A stretch of DNA of 52,773 nucleotides from Rhodocyclaceae bacterium (GCA_020247395.1 JADCJC010000097.1:1-52773), one strand, 5' to 3'; shown: positions 9,920 to 18,624, numbered from the stretch's first letter. Translations and numbers: made by a program. The notes: generated by a model from the letters alone, not told the origin.

Positions 9920-9931
9920 GAATGTGCGAAT
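9920..9931 (+). promoter_or_regulatory. Candidate operator, GAATG-N3-GAAT
   Basis: The short divergent gap between the binding-protein gene (start 9883) and the regulator (start 9930 or 9942) contains GAATGTGCGAAT, preceded by GCAA. The same arrangement, GCAA(AA)GAATGCAGGAAT, occurs at 13179-13196 in front of tupB. A factor that controls both importers could bind here; the regulator encoded alongside is the obvious candidate. With two sites, each short, this may be chance. Confidence 0.3.
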
Positions 9932-10847
9932 GAAACGCAATATGTCCAGTCCCGATCGCTCCGCCGTGCCAGATCTAATGGAGCTAAAGGAGGTTGCGGC
10001 GTATCTGCGGATCGGTGAGCGCACCGTGTACGACTTGGTGAAACAGAAAAAGATACCGTGCTCGCGCGTCACGGGTAAGTGGTTGTTCCCGAAACGGTTG
10101 GTGGACTTGTGGATTGACCAAAACACCGAAGCCGCTGCTCTGGGCCGCGTGAGGCCAACCGCGAGCCGTGTTGTCGCGGGAAGCCACGATCCGTTGCTCG
10201 AGTGGGCGGTTCGTGAATCTGGTTGCAATATGGCGATGTTATCCGGCGGCAGTCGCAGCGGACTGGATCGTTTGTATGCGGCCGAAGCGGTGATAGCCGG
10301 TATCCATCTATACGATCCGGCGGCAGAAGATTTCAACGTGGCCGCGCTGGCCGCCGCCCCCTTGGGTGAATGGGTCGCGATCACCATGGCACAGCGCCAG
10401 CAAGGCTTGGTTGTCGCCAATGGCAACCCGCTGCAGATTGCGACGATCGCCGATCTTGTTGCTGCAAATGCCCGCGTAGTGCTGCGACAACCCGGCGCGG
10501 GAAGCCGCGAATTGTGGGATTGCCTGCGCGAACAATCCGGGTACGCGCAGCACCAGTTCACGACGTTGAATGCGCTTGCCTTGACGGAGACCGATTTGGC
10601 GCTTGCCATACGTGAAGGGGTGGCTGATGCCGGACTCGCCATCGAATCGGCCGCTCGCAACTTTGGACTCGGCTTTATTCCGCTTAAGGTTGAGCGGTTT
10701 GACCTCGTAATGCTGCGGCGCGAGTATTTTTCGGCGGACGTACAGCGACTGTTTGCTTGCATTATGGGGGAAGCCTTTGCTCTTCATGCCGCATCACTCG
10801 CCGGCTATGACCTGGCCAAGCGCGGGCAGGTCGTCTTCAACAGCTAG
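9930..10847 (+). CDS. HTH regulator with molybdate-binding-like (COG1910-type) domain
   Basis: The product is about 305 residues. Residues 15-65 form an excisionase/MerR-type helix-turn-helix (ELKEVAAYLRIGERTVYDLVKQKKIP), followed by KWLFPKRLVDLWI, the usual DNA-binding-domain end. The rest (from about residue 80) resembles a type-II periplasmic binding protein of the molybdate/tungstate class, with LRQPGAGSRELWD and a tail FGLGFIPLKVERFDLVM. It has no signal peptide and would act in the cytoplasm as a ligand-sensing repressor or activator. It is divergent from the FecCD-type operon and converges on tupA with 16 bases between, consistent with control of both importers. A second ATG at 9942 is an alternative start. 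Confidence 0.85.
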   Translation: MKRNMSSPDRSAVPDLMELKEVAAYLRIGERTVYDLVKQKKIPCSRVTGKWLFPKRLVDLWIDQNTEAAALGRVRPTASRVVAGSHDPLLEWAVRESGCNMAMLSGGSRSGLDRLYAAEAVIAGIHLYDPAAEDFNVAALAAAPLGEWVAITMAQRQQGLVVANGNPLQIATIADLVAANARVVLRQPGAGSRELWDCLREQSGYAQHQFTTLNALALTETDLALAIREGVADAGLAIESAARNFGLGFIPLKVERFDLVMLRREYFSADVQRLFACIMGEAFALHAASLAGYDLAKRGQVVFNS

Positions 10848-10863
10848 CCAACACACCTGCCCT

Positions 10864-11712
10864 TTAAGCGGCCTTCTTCATCGGCGGCTTTGCGTTCGGA
10901 AAGAACAGTTGTTCGCCGCCGATCTTGTAGTCGGCGATGGCTTTTTGGCCAGCGACCGAAACTAACCAGTCGATGAAGCGTTGGCCTAGGTCTCTTTTGA
11001 CGTGAGGATGTTTTACAGGATTTACCAGCATCACGCCATACTGGTTGAACAGTTTGGCGTCGCCTTCGACTTGTATTGCGAGTTCACCGCGGTTCTTAAA
11101 TGACAGCCAAGTGCCGCGATCCGTGAGGATGTATGCGTTCATGGCAGAAGCGGTATTCAATGCCGACCCCATTCCCGAGCCGGTTTCGCGGTACCACGCG
11201 CCTTTGGTCGCGTCGAGATCGACGCCGGCCGCTTTCCAATAACGCAACTCCGCTGCGTGGGTGCCACTCTTGTCGCCGCGCGAAACGAAGGCGGCCTTGC
11301 TGTCTGCAAGCCGCTTAAGTCCGAGAGAAATGTCGCGCCCGTTTGCCTTCGCCGGATCCGCCTTTGGTCCAACCAGCACAAAGTCGTTGTACATGACTTC
11401 GATACGTTCCACACCAAAACCCTCGGCAACAAATTTTTCTTCGGCAACCTTATCGTGGACAAAGACGACGTCGGCGTCGCCACGACGACCGGTATCAAGC
11501 GCCTGCCCGGTGCCCAACGCGACCACGCGGACATCGATGCCCGTATCCCTCTTGAATATCGGCAGCAAATGGCCAAACAGGCCGGATTGTTCCGTCGACG
11601 TTGTTGATGCGACGGTGATGAATCGCTCTTGCGCATTTGCAGCGCTGATGCCGAGTGTGGCAACACACGCCGCAACGATACCTATTACGTGCTCTTGTCG
11701 CGTTTTCTTCAT
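10864..11712 (-). CDS. tupA: Tungstate ABC transporter substrate-binding protein
   Basis: This periplasmic protein of about 282 residues has a signal peptide ending near ISAANAQ. The mature N-terminus ITVASTTSTEQSGLFGHLLP contains the TTST-x-x-SGL oxyanion-binding motif of TupA/WtpA-type proteins. Also visible are GTGQALDTGRRGDADVVFVHD and VSRGDKSGTHAAEL, both conserved in the tungstate-binding family. It should capture tungstate, possibly molybdate, for TupB and TupC. I chose the ATG at 11712 because GGAGAAG precedes it. It is the last gene of the operon and overlaps tupC by four bases; a binding-protein gene in last place is less common than tupA-B-C order. Confidence 0.92.
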   Translation of the reverse strand: MKKTRQEHVIGIVAACVATLGISAANAQERFITVASTTSTEQSGLFGHLLPIFKRDTGIDVRVVALGTGQALDTGRRGDADVVFVHDKVAEEKFVAEGFGVERIEVMYNDFVLVGPKADPAKANGRDISLGLKRLADSKAAFVSRGDKSGTHAAELRYWKAAGVDLDATKGAWYRETGSGMGSALNTASAMNAYILTDRGTWLSFKNRGELAIQVEGDAKLFNQYGVMLVNPVKHPHVKRDLGQRFIDWLVSVAGQKAIADYKIGGEQLFFPNAKPPMKKAA

Positions 11713-12461
11713 ATCGCTTCTCCATACAGAAATTCTCGACCTTCGGTCGATTGGGGTTGTAAAAAAAACACTTGGGCGGGTGTTGCTTCCGTGATCCTCC
11801 CCTCGTGCAGGAAGATGATGCTTTCGGCGACCCGTTTGGCCAGCGCCAAGTGGTGGGTGCTCATGACAATGGTCACGCCGGATGAAGCGGCGCACTGGAT
11901 GCAGTCTTCAATTTGTCGTGCGGAGCGTGGGTCCAAACTCGCCGTTGGCTCATCCAAATAGAGTACCTCTGGGCGGCGAACGAGTGCGCGCGCAAAGGCG
12001 ATGCGCTGCTGCTCGCCACCAGAGAGCACCCGTGCCGGGCGGTCGGCGATTCCTTCCAGGCCGACGGCTCTTAATGCCTCCCACACGGCCTGTGGCTCGC
12101 CATCGCCATTACGTTTTGTGGGCGATAGGTGTTGCGTGGCATACAGCACGTTGTTAAATGCACTGGTCCGTAACATCACCGGGCGCTGGAAGAGCATCGC
12201 GTCGTGTGCGCGCAGCTGAACATCGCCGAGTGGCGCGCCGCGAACGCTGGTCGCGACGCCCGACGACGGCTTCACTAGGCCGTGTAACACTCGTAACAAT
12301 GTACTCTTGCCTGCGCCGTTCGCACCCAAGATCACCGTACGCGTACCGCAGGCGATCTCTAAATTGATATCGCGCAGTATGGTTTTTTGGTTTGCAATCA
12401 CGCTGACGTCGCGTACCGTGACCGGCAGCAGATTTGCGATCATTTTTGGGGATTCAACCAT
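11709..12461 (-). CDS. tupC: Tungstate ABC transporter ATP-binding protein
   Basis: This ATPase of about 250 residues has Walker A GANGAGKST, signature LSGGEQQRIAFARAL, Walker B EVLYLDEPTASLDP and the switch histidine in STHHLALAKR. It couples ATP hydrolysis to uptake through TupB. It overlaps the tupB stop by eight bases if the ATG at 12461 is used. An internal ATG at 12443 is a close alternative, and neither has a clear Shine-Dalgarno sequence. The assignment to tungstate rests on its place between tupB and tupA. Confidence 0.9.
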   Translation of the reverse strand: MVESPKMIANLLPVTVRDVSVIANQKTILRDINLEIACGTRTVILGANGAGKSTLLRVLHGLVKPSSGVATSVRGAPLGDVQLRAHDAMLFQRPVMLRTSAFNNVLYATQHLSPTKRNGDGEPQAVWEALRAVGLEGIADRPARVLSGGEQQRIAFARALVRRPEVLYLDEPTASLDPRSARQIEDCIQCAASSGVTIVMSTHHLALAKRVAESIIFLHEGRITEATPAQVFFLQPQSTEGREFLYGEAI

Positions 12462-13158
12462 AACGGCGTTCGGCGAATGACTTGAGTGACTGTGCCAAGA
12501 TATTGATGGCGAGCACAATCAGCACCAGCACGATGCCCAACGACATCGCCAGAGGAAGGTCGCCCTTGGTTGTTTCCAGAGCGATGGCGGTCGTCATGAC
12601 ACGTGTTACGCCGTCAATATTCCCGCCGACGATCATCACGGCACCCACTTCCGCGCAAGCCCTGCCAAGCCCCGCAAGGGTGATGGTCACTAGCGAGAAC
12701 CGCGAGTCCCAAAGTAGCGTACGGGCAGCCGATACACCCCGGACGCCGAGTGAGGCTAACTGTTCCCGGTAGTCGCGCCACGCATCCTCGATGGTCTGGC
12801 GCGAAAGGGCGGCGATGATGGGGCTGATCAAAATGACTTGTGCAATCACCATCGCGGTTGGCGTAAACAGTAGCCCATAGGAGCCAAGCGGGCCGGCACG
12901 GGATAGCAGCATATAAACCAACAGACCAATGACCACCGGCGGCAGGCCCATCGTGGCATTAAGGATGGCGATGACCAAACTTCGGCCCGGAAACCGACTG
13001 ACGGCGATGAGAGAGCCAAGCACCAAGCCGAGTACGCTTGCCAGTGCGACTGCCGACACACTCACTTGCAGCGATAGCCCAATGATGGACAGCAGGGTCG
13101 CATCTGCGTTGAGGATAAGTTGGAGCGCACCAACAAATGCGTCAGTTAGGCTATTCAC
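12454..13158 (-). CDS. tupB: Tungstate ABC transporter permease
   Basis: This inner-membrane permease of about 234 residues has the TupB/CysU-type pattern. Several hydrophobic helices are followed by the EAA-like cytoplasmic loop (REQLASLGVRGVSAARTLLW) and a characteristic GLGRACAEVGAVMIVGGNIDG segment that is well conserved in tungstate permeases. It forms the channel for the TupA-delivered anion. A GTG at 13158 gives the family-like N-terminus MNSLTDAFVGALQLI. A TTG at 13182 would add eight residues and reach into the repeated element upstream. First gene of the operon. Confidence 0.92.
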   Translation of the reverse strand: MNSLTDAFVGALQLILNADATLLSIIGLSLQVSVSAVALASVLGLVLGSLIAVSRFPGRSLVIAILNATMGLPPVVIGLLVYMLLSRAGPLGSYGLLFTPTAMVIAQVILISPIIAALSRQTIEDAWRDYREQLASLGVRGVSAARTLLWDSRFSLVTITLAGLGRACAEVGAVMIVGGNIDGVTRVMTTAIALETTKGDLPLAMSLGIVLVLIVLAINILAQSLKSFAERRYG

Positions 13159-13174
13159 GCAATAAGCCGCAGTT

Positions 13175-13202
13175 ATTTGCAAAAGAATGCAGGAATTTGC
13201 AA
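13175..13202 (+). promoter_or_regulatory. Direct repeat ATTTGCAA x2 upstream of tupB, candidate operator
   Basis: Two identical octamers, ATTTGCAA at 13175-13182 and 13195-13202, lie exactly 20 bases apart, about two helical turns, just upstream of the likely tupB start. The spacer carries GAATGCAGGAAT (13185-13196, running into the second octamer), similar to the element at 9920-9931. Same-face repeats of this kind are typical of a dimeric regulator site. The role is inferred. Confidence 0.4.
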
Positions 13203-13284
13203 TTCTAGCCCATCAGGCGTGCACCAACTGACCCTTGGGGTACGTTAGGCATTGGGCGTTGCCAGCGACGCGCTAGGCGATTTT

Positions 13285-14058
13285 TCAGGTGAGACCGAGC
13301 AGCTTTACGGCAGCAATCAACATTACGAAGGCAAGCGTAAGAATCAGCAGTCGGTTGGAAAGTTTGTACAGACCCAGCCATGTGCCCAACATTGCGCCGG
13401 CCAGTGCCGCTGCGCAAAGAGGCGCAGCAGCGTCGGGTATGGTCGCCAGAGCAAACGTTCCTTTGTACAGGCCGCCGCTCAATCCGGCGACTGAGTTGAC
13501 CATGATGAAGGGTGCAGCGATACCCGCAGTCGCTTTCGGCCCGGCCCACGCCATCAACAGAACGATAGGTGAAAGGAAGATGCCGCCGCCGGTCCCGGTA
13601 AGGCCTGATAGTAGTCCCACCGCCGCGCCGATAAACGGCGCGATGAACATCGGCACCGTCACTGGCGTTTCGGCGATCGGCACGGATCGAAATTTTTTTG
13701 CATAGCCGCGCCAAACTAGGTACGTGGCCGAACAAAGCAGGACGACACCGACCAGCATCTTATAAACGTCGGTGGGTAGTTTGATGCCGCCACCGATAAA
13801 AGCCATCGGCACGGAGCCGACGAGGAACGCGCCGACGATTCTTGCGTCGAAAAATCTTGCGACGCGAAACCGCCAAGTGGTGAAGGCGGCGATCACAATG
13901 TTGAGCGTCAATGCGGTGGGGCGCATCAGTTCTGGTGCAACCCCCACAATCGCCATCGCCGCAAGGTAACCCGAGGCACCGGCGTGACCGACTGAGGAGT
14001 AAAACATCGCCACTACCACAAAAATGGCTGCCAACTCCCAGATTTGGATTTCAGTCAA
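13285..14058 (-). CDS. TSUP-family (TauE/SafE) membrane permease
   Basis: A 257-residue polytopic membrane protein with the TauE/SafE pattern: an N-terminal SVGHAGASGYLAAMAIVG block and a second copy, GLLSGLTGTGGGIFLSPIVLL, with the GGG-x-x-x-P motif typical of the family's internal repeats. TSUP proteins move sulphur-containing anions such as sulphite, thiosulphate or sulphoacetate across the inner membrane. Nothing in the neighbourhood fixes the substrate. About 100 bases separate it from the tup operon upstream, and grxD lies beyond it on the same strand. It could belong to either transcription unit or stand alone. Confidence 0.85.
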   Translation of the reverse strand: MTEIQIWELAAIFVVVAMFYSSVGHAGASGYLAAMAIVGVAPELMRPTALTLNIVIAAFTTWRFRVARFFDARIVGAFLVGSVPMAFIGGGIKLPTDVYKMLVGVVLLCSATYLVWRGYAKKFRSVPIAETPVTVPMFIAPFIGAAVGLLSGLTGTGGGIFLSPIVLLMAWAGPKATAGIAAPFIMVNSVAGLSGGLYKGTFALATIPDAAAPLCAAALAGAMLGTWLGLYKLSNRLLILTLAFVMLIAAVKLLGLT

Positions 14059-14095
14059 AAGAAATCGACTGGCGACGTGCCTCTATTCGGCAGTG

Positions 14096-14416
14096 TTACG
14101 TGGCGGCGTCTAACAGCCCCTTAAGCTCACCCGACTGGTGCATTTCGCGCAGGATGTCGGCACCGCCGACGAACTCCCCGCTCACGTACAACTGAGGGAT
14201 GGTGGGCCAATTGGCGTATTCCTTGATACCTTGACGTATTTCTTCGTCCTGCAGGACGTCAACTGTGTACGGCTTATCCACACCGTTCGCCTTGAGGATC
14301 TGCACTGCGCTGGCGGAAAAGCCACACATGGGGAACTGTGGGGAGCCCTTCATGTAGAGGACGACTGGGTGACTGGTAATTGTTTCGCGGATTTTGTCTT
14401 GTGTACTCATGGGCAT
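14096..14416 (-). CDS. grxD: Monothiol glutaredoxin (Grx4 family)
   Basis: A small cytoplasmic protein of about 106 residues with the monothiol active site CGFS (residues 31-34) in KGSPQFPMCGFSASAVQ, plus WPTIPQLYVSGEFVGGADI, which carries the glutathione-binding TIP loop. CGFS glutaredoxins bind a bridging [2Fe-2S] cluster with glutathione and pass it on in iron-sulphur cluster assembly. Its position after hemA-prfA-prmC is standard in betaproteobacteria. The ATG at 14416 or the one at 14410 (MSTQDKI) could be used. Confidence 0.95.
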   Translation of the reverse strand: MPMSTQDKIRETITSHPVVLYMKGSPQFPMCGFSASAVQILKANGVDKPYTVDVLQDEEIRQGIKEYANWPTIPQLYVSGEFVGGADILREMHQSGELKGLLDAAT

Positions 14417-14438
14417 TCCTTATGGGGCAAGCGATTAA

Positions 14439-15311
14439 TTATAGGGGTTTCGAGGCGTTGTCTATGCGACACCCCACAGTCACGCGTTCGATGCCAGAAA
14501 GATCGCGTGTGCTTTCAACATCAACCAGTCCAGCGCCGGTCATTAGGTCACGTACGGATGTCGCCTGATCGTAACCGTGTTCAATCAACAACCACCCATT
14601 GGGCATCAAGCGCTGACGGGCACCCGCAACAATGGCGCGGATCGATGCCAGTCCATCGTCACTGTGGTCGGTCAAGGCCGTGATGGGTTCAAACCGAAGA
14701 TCACCCCGCGTCAGGTGTGGATCGCCGCGGCGCACATATGGAGGGTTGGCAACAATGAGGTGCGCGCGCTGGTCGGTAAGTGGCGAATACCAGCTACCCT
14801 CAACAAACGTGACCGCCGCGTTGAGCGTGGTTGCATTCGCCCGAGCGCGGCGCAATGCAGCCGTCGATATATCCACGCCAGTGACGGTAGCGTCCGGCAC
14901 CTCGAGTTTGAGCGTGATGGCAATTGCGCCGCTGCCGGTGCCTAGGTCAAAAATAGAAAGTCTCGAACCGGCGGCCGAATGCAGCCGCTTTTGGCCAGAA
15001 ACGCGCACCAGTGCTTGTTCGACCAGTGTTTCTGTTTCGGGTCGGGGGATCAAAACGTGTTCATCAATACCAAACGTCCGGCCATAAAACTCCCGCACCC
15101 CTAACACCTGGGCGACAGGTTTTCCATTGGCGCGCCGATTGATCCAATCACGATAGGTGGCGGCTTCCGAAGTGCAGAGCACACGGTCAGGGTGTGCGAT
15201 TAACGACGCCCGGGACATCCCCAGTAAGTGGCCAAGCATGTATTGCGCATCGCGTCGATCGATAACGCGTTGCGCTCTCGCCAGAAGTTCCCCAACGCTA
15301 TTGCCATACAT
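14439..15311 (-). CDS. prmC: Release factor glutamine N5-methyltransferase
   Basis: PrmC (HemK) uses S-adenosylmethionine to methylate the glutamine of the GGQ motif in release factors RF1 and RF2. The product is 290 residues. The N-terminal helical domain is followed by the SAM-binding motif DLGTGSGAIA at 122-131 and the catalytic NPPY at 189-192. The conserved LIPRPETETLVE precedes the SAM site. It follows prfA, whose product is its substrate, with 27 bases between, and precedes grxD, forming one operon with hemA. Confidence 0.95.
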   Translation of the reverse strand: MYGNSVGELLARAQRVIDRRDAQYMLGHLLGMSRASLIAHPDRVLCTSEAATYRDWINRRANGKPVAQVLGVREFYGRTFGIDEHVLIPRPETETLVEQALVRVSGQKRLHSAAGSRLSIFDLGTGSGAIAITLKLEVPDATVTGVDISTAALRRARANATTLNAAVTFVEGSWYSPLTDQRAHLIVANPPYVRRGDPHLTRGDLRFEPITALTDHSDDGLASIRAIVAGARQRLMPNGWLLIEHGYDQATSVRDLMTGAGLVDVESTRDLSGIERVTVGCRIDNASKPL

Positions 15312-15338
15312 GCTTGCGACCCCTGCCCACCAAGCGCT

Positions 15339-16424
15339 TTACTGCGCGCTCTCACTGAGAGAGGCGAGTTGTTCGGCTTGATGTTCAGCAATCAAGGCGT
15401 TGGTGAGGTCCACGAGATCGCCGTCCATGATGAAGTCAATTTTGTACAAGGTGAGGTTGATACGGTGATCGGTGACACGGCCCTGTGGGAAATTGTAGGT
15501 GCGGATCCGTTCAGAGCGATCACCAGAGCCAATCAGTGACTTTCGCTCGGCAGCCTCTTTGGCCTGCTGCTCGCGCGTTTGTTTGTCCTTGATGCGTGCG
15601 GCCAGCACCCGAAACGCCTGCTCTTTATTCTTGTGCTGAGAGCGTCCGTCCTGACACTCGACCACAATGCCGGTGGGAATATGGGTGAGGCGAACCGCAG
15701 AATCCGTCTTGTTGATGTGCTGTCCACCGGCACCGGATGCTCTGAACGTATCCACTCGCACCTCCGATGGATTGATCACAACGTCTGAGGCATCGTCTGC
15801 CTCGGCCATGATCGCTACCGTTGCGGCAGATGTGTGAATGCGTCCCTGAGTCTCTGTGGCGGGAACTCGCTGGACGCGGTGCCCGCCGGATTCAAATTTC
15901 AAGCGTGAATACGCGCCTTGGCCAACTATGCGCGCGATAACCTCCTTGTAGCCGCCGACTTCGCCGTGGGACTCGGAAATGATTTCGACCTGCCACCCCT
16001 GACGCTCGGCGTAACGTGTGTACATCCTAAACAAGTCTCCCGCAAACAGCGCCGATTCGTCGCCGCCGGTGCCACCTCGAATCTCGATAAAGATGTTTTT
16101 CTCATCGTTGGGGTCCTTTGGCAACAAGGCCTTCTGCAAAGAAATCTCAATTTCCTCGAGGCGCGCACGGCTGGCTTTGATTTCCTCATCAGCGAAATCG
16201 CGCATAGCCGGATCCTTTGCCATATCGAGCGCGGCTGCGACATCGGCTTCGGACTTTCGGTAGTCGTTGTAAAGCGCAACTACCGGCGAAATCTCCGCGT
16301 GTTCTTTGGTGATTTTTCGATAGTTATCCATGCTGGCAACGACATTTGGATCCTCCAGCTGGCGGTCTAATTCTTGTAGACGGTCAGAGAGCGACTGGAG
16401 CTTATGTTGAATGGACGCTTTCAT
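15339..16424 (-). CDS. prfA: Peptide chain release factor 1
   Basis: RF1 recognises UAA and UAG stop codons and triggers peptide release on the ribosome. The 361-residue length is typical. The tripeptide anticodon is PAT at 188-190 ([12 protein letters not shown]) and the catalytic GGQ is at 233-235 ([19 protein letters not shown]). The PxT tripeptide distinguishes RF1 from RF2, which has SPF. Its start overlaps the hemA stop by four bases, so the two are translationally coupled, and prmC follows. Confidence 0.97.
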   Translation of the reverse strand: MKASIQHKLQSLSDRLQELDRQLEDPNVVASMDNYRKITKEHAEISPVVALYNDYRKSEADVAAALDMAKDPAMRDFADEEIKASRARLEEIEISLQKALLPKDPNDEKNIFIEIRGGTGGDESALFAGDLFRMYTRYAERQGWQVEIISESHGEVGGYKEVIARIVGQGAYSRLKFESGGHRVQRVPATETQGRIHTSAATVAIMAEADDASDVVINPSEVRVDTFRASGAGGQHINKTDSAVRLTHIPTGIVVECQDGRSQHKNKEQAFRVLAARIKDKQTREQQAKEAAERKSLIGSGDRSERIRTYNFPQGRVTDHRINLTLYKIDFIMDGDLVDLTNALIAEHQAEQLASLSESAQ

Positions 16425-17710
16425 GGCTCGTCGGCCTCATCGGCGGCAGGTGGGGGATACAGTTGTTCCAAGGCGGCGGCAAGGGCGGTGCGTTCATCGC
16501 CAGAAACGCGTTTGAGCGCGGTCATTGGGTGGTGAAGAAATTTGTTGGTAAGCGCTTGTGCCAGTAGTTCGAGCACAATTTGCGGATTCTCGCCGCGCGT
16601 GAGCATTTTTTGTGCGCGCTCTAATTCGATGCTCCGGTAGTGGTCGGCACGGCTACGCAGCTGTTGGATAATCGGTACCGTGCTGCGCCCTGTGACCCAC
16701 TGTTGGTACTGCTGAACGTGTGTATCAACGATTTTTTCCGCCGCCACCAATGCGGCTTCCCGTGCCGCCATATTCTGCTGTATCACCTTGCCGAGGCTAT
16801 CGAGCGTGTAGAGATAGACGTCCTCCATCTCGCTTACTGCCGCTTCAATGTCGCGCGGAACCGCAAGGTCAACGAGAAACATCGGCTTGCGCTTTCGCAG
16901 CCGGAGGGCGTTCTCGATCATGCCCTTGCCGATGATTGGCACGCTTGAGGCGGTAGAGGTGATCACGGCGTCGAATTCATGTATGCGATCCGGCACTTCA
17001 CTTAGTGAAATTGCCGTTGCTCGGGAGTCCGGGGTGTCGAATTTCGCCGCGACCATCTTTGCCCGGGATACGGTACGATTAGCGACTACGATGACTTTGG
17101 GAGAGTGTGCGCTAAAGTGCGTCGCCGCAAGGCTGATCATTTCGCCGACACCAATGAGCAGCAGCCTCACCTCGCGCAGGTCGCCAAAGAGCTGTTGCGC
17201 GAGTTTTAGGGCGGCTGCTGCCATGCTCACCGACGTCGCGCCAATCTCGGTGTCGGTGCGGATGTGTTTGGCCGCTTGAAACGTATCCTGAAACAGTCGA
17301 TCAAGCGGCCCACCAAGGGTTCCTGCTTCAGCCGCCACCTTTACCGAATGTCGAATCTGGCCGAGGATCTGCGGCTCACCGAGCACCATTGAGTCTAGGC
17401 CTGCGGCGACGCGGAAGGCGTGGCGCGCTGCGTCCTCGTCCTTCAGTGTGTAGAGATGTGAATCTAGATCAAGACCTACGGCGTTGGGTTCCGACTGTAG
17501 CCATATAGCGGCCCGATTTAGGACTGCCTCGCTGCCGCGTAAATAGAGTTCGGTCCGATTACATGTCGACACTAATACTGCTTCGGCGGCGAGAGTGGAC
17601 CTGACTAATTCCTCAAGTGCGGGGCGCTGGCGGTCGTTCGGAAATGCAACTCTTTCGCGAATATCGACCGGTGCGGTGCGGTGGTTTAGACCAAGTACGT
17701 AGAGCGACAT
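16421..17710 (-). CDS. hemA: Glutamyl-tRNA reductase
   Basis: HemA reduces glutamyl-tRNA(Glu) to glutamate-1-semialdehyde with NADPH, the first committed step of C5-route tetrapyrrole synthesis. The 429-residue protein begins [19 protein letters not shown], has the catalytic Cys50 in [10 protein letters not shown], the substrate-domain GEPQILGQ motif, and an NADPH-binding LLIGVGEM segment. The C-terminal dimerisation domain ends with the [14 protein letters not shown] motif. It heads the hemA-prfA-prmC-grxD operon. The haem demand of the cytochrome oxidase cluster in the same window is met by this pathway. Confidence 0.97.
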   Translation of the reverse strand: MSLYVLGLNHRTAPVDIRERVAFPNDRQRPALEELVRSTLAAEAVLVSTCNRTELYLRGSEAVLNRAAIWLQSEPNAVGLDLDSHLYTLKDEDAARHAFRVAAGLDSMVLGEPQILGQIRHSVKVAAEAGTLGGPLDRLFQDTFQAAKHIRTDTEIGATSVSMAAAALKLAQQLFGDLREVRLLLIGVGEMISLAATHFSAHSPKVIVVANRTVSRAKMVAAKFDTPDSRATAISLSEVPDRIHEFDAVITSTASSVPIIGKGMIENALRLRKRKPMFLVDLAVPRDIEAAVSEMEDVYLYTLDSLGKVIQQNMAAREAALVAAEKIVDTHVQQYQQWVTGRSTVPIIQQLRSRADHYRSIELERAQKMLTRGENPQIVLELLAQALTNKFLHHPMTALKRVSGDERTALAAALEQLYPPPAADEADEP

Positions 17711-18018
17711 TCAGTGCAATAGTTGAAAACGAAAAAAGCGCTTGGTCGAAAGCACAGCCCAAAGCACAAAGTCAATGCGCCTGAGATGTGGGCGAATGCA
17801 AAATGATGGTTCGCGATACAATCCGCCTCGAGAAATGCCGGACGCTGTGTAATTGAGCAAGCTGCAGCAAACCCGCGCACGGAACTGCGGAAAATAGATG
17901 GTTTACGGAATGAAAATTATAGCAGGAAGCCCATTCTTTCTAGCCAGCGGGAGAGGCGACCAACGGACGGCGCTAAACTGACCTTTTGCCAACCCAAGCC
18001 ACTTACGGAAGAGCTTAT
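17711..18018. other. Divergent intergenic region hemA / glutathione peroxidase
   Basis: These 308 bases separate two divergent genes. A weak open frame on the minus strand (17686-17880, in frame across the hemA start) shows no family features and is not called. The region holds a good extended -10 element for hemA (see 17916-17924). The stretch just before the peroxidase gene has a Shine-Dalgarno sequence (GGAAGAG). No hairpin terminator or RNA gene was seen. Confidence 0.5.
17916..17924 (-). promoter_or_regulatory. Extended -10 promoter element, probably for hemA
   Basis: Read on the minus strand the bases are TGCTATAAT: a perfect -10 hexamer with the TG of an extended -10. No good -35 hexamer is visible 16-18 bases upstream, which is common for extended -10 promoters. 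Transcription would begin near 17909, giving hemA an untranslated leader of about 200 bases. Confidence 0.45.
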
Positions 18019-18624
18019 ATGCACCCACCAACAATTGATTTTATGAGAACGGTCTTGGCGGCCACGGTTGCAACGGCGGCCAGTTTGGTTGGATCCGTTT
18101 TTGCGACAACGACGCCCGGCTCGCCCACAGGGTGTCCACCGCTATTGAACCACCAGTTTGAGACCCTGCAAGGGGGTGCCAAGAATATGTGTGACTACGT
18201 CGGCAAGGTCGTGCTGGTTGTAAACACAGCGAGTTATTGCGGCTTTACGAAGCAGTATGAAGGATTGCAGGCGATTTCTGACAAGTATCGCGACCGCGGA
18301 TTGGTCGTGGTGGGTTTTCCGGCCAATGATTTCGGCAAGCAAGAACCCGGCTCGAACGCCGAAGTTGCAGACTTCTGCGAGCGCACTTACAAGGTAAAGT
18401 TTCCAATGATGGCCAAAACTTCCGTGGTTGAGGGCACTGCTAATCCGTTGCATGAAGCTCTGGCTAGAGCATCCGGGCAGCGGCCGAAGTGGAATTTCCA
18501 CAAGTACCTGATTGGCCGAGACGGTAAGACGGTTGCGTCGTTCGGTTCGCGTGTTGAGCCTGAGTCAACTGAATTGCGGTCGGAAATTGAACGGCTGCTT
18601 GCCGGTCCTGCATTGGTGAAATAG
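18019..18624 (+). CDS. Glutathione peroxidase-family protein, exported
   Basis: A thiol peroxidase of about 201 residues. A signal peptide (RTVLAATVATAASLVGSVFA, residues 10-29) suggests a periplasmic location. The catalytic Cys74 sits in VNTASYCGFTKQYEGLQ, followed by the family motif VVGFPANDFGKQEPG and KWNFHKYLIGRDG, which supplies the Trp and Asn of the active-site tetrad. These proteins reduce hydrogen peroxide and organic peroxides, usually with thioredoxin-like donors rather than glutathione. The ATG at 18019 has GGAAGAG just upstream. In-frame ATGs at 17986 and 18043 are alternatives. Confidence 0.9.
   Translation: MHPPTIDFMRTVLAATVATAASLVGSVFATTTPGSPTGCPPLLNHQFETLQGGAKNMCDYVGKVVLVVNTASYCGFTKQYEGLQAISDKYRDRGLVVVGFPANDFGKQEPGSNAEVADFCERTYKVKFPMMAKTSVVEGTANPLHEALARASGQRPKWNFHKYLIGRDGKTVASFGSRVEPESTELRSEIERLLAGPALVK

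Noticed and set aside
9459-9929. Upstream extension of the HTH regulator
   Set aside because: It is antisense to the binding-protein gene, which has a signal peptide and a strong ribosome site; the HTH domain begins only after 9930.
9901-9931. ATTCG...CGAAT inverted repeat as the operator of the importer
   Set aside because: Arms of five bases 21 apart are weak, and the inner TTGC-CGT-GCAA repeat has a different centre; the shared direct motif is a better candidate.
9884-10762. N-terminal extension of the binding protein by 293 residues
   Set aside because: It is antisense to the regulator and lies before a clear signal peptide with GGAGG upstream.
17686-17880. 64-residue minus-strand frame between hemA and the peroxidase
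   Set aside because: No family features and no ribosome site; overlaps the hemA start and its likely leader.
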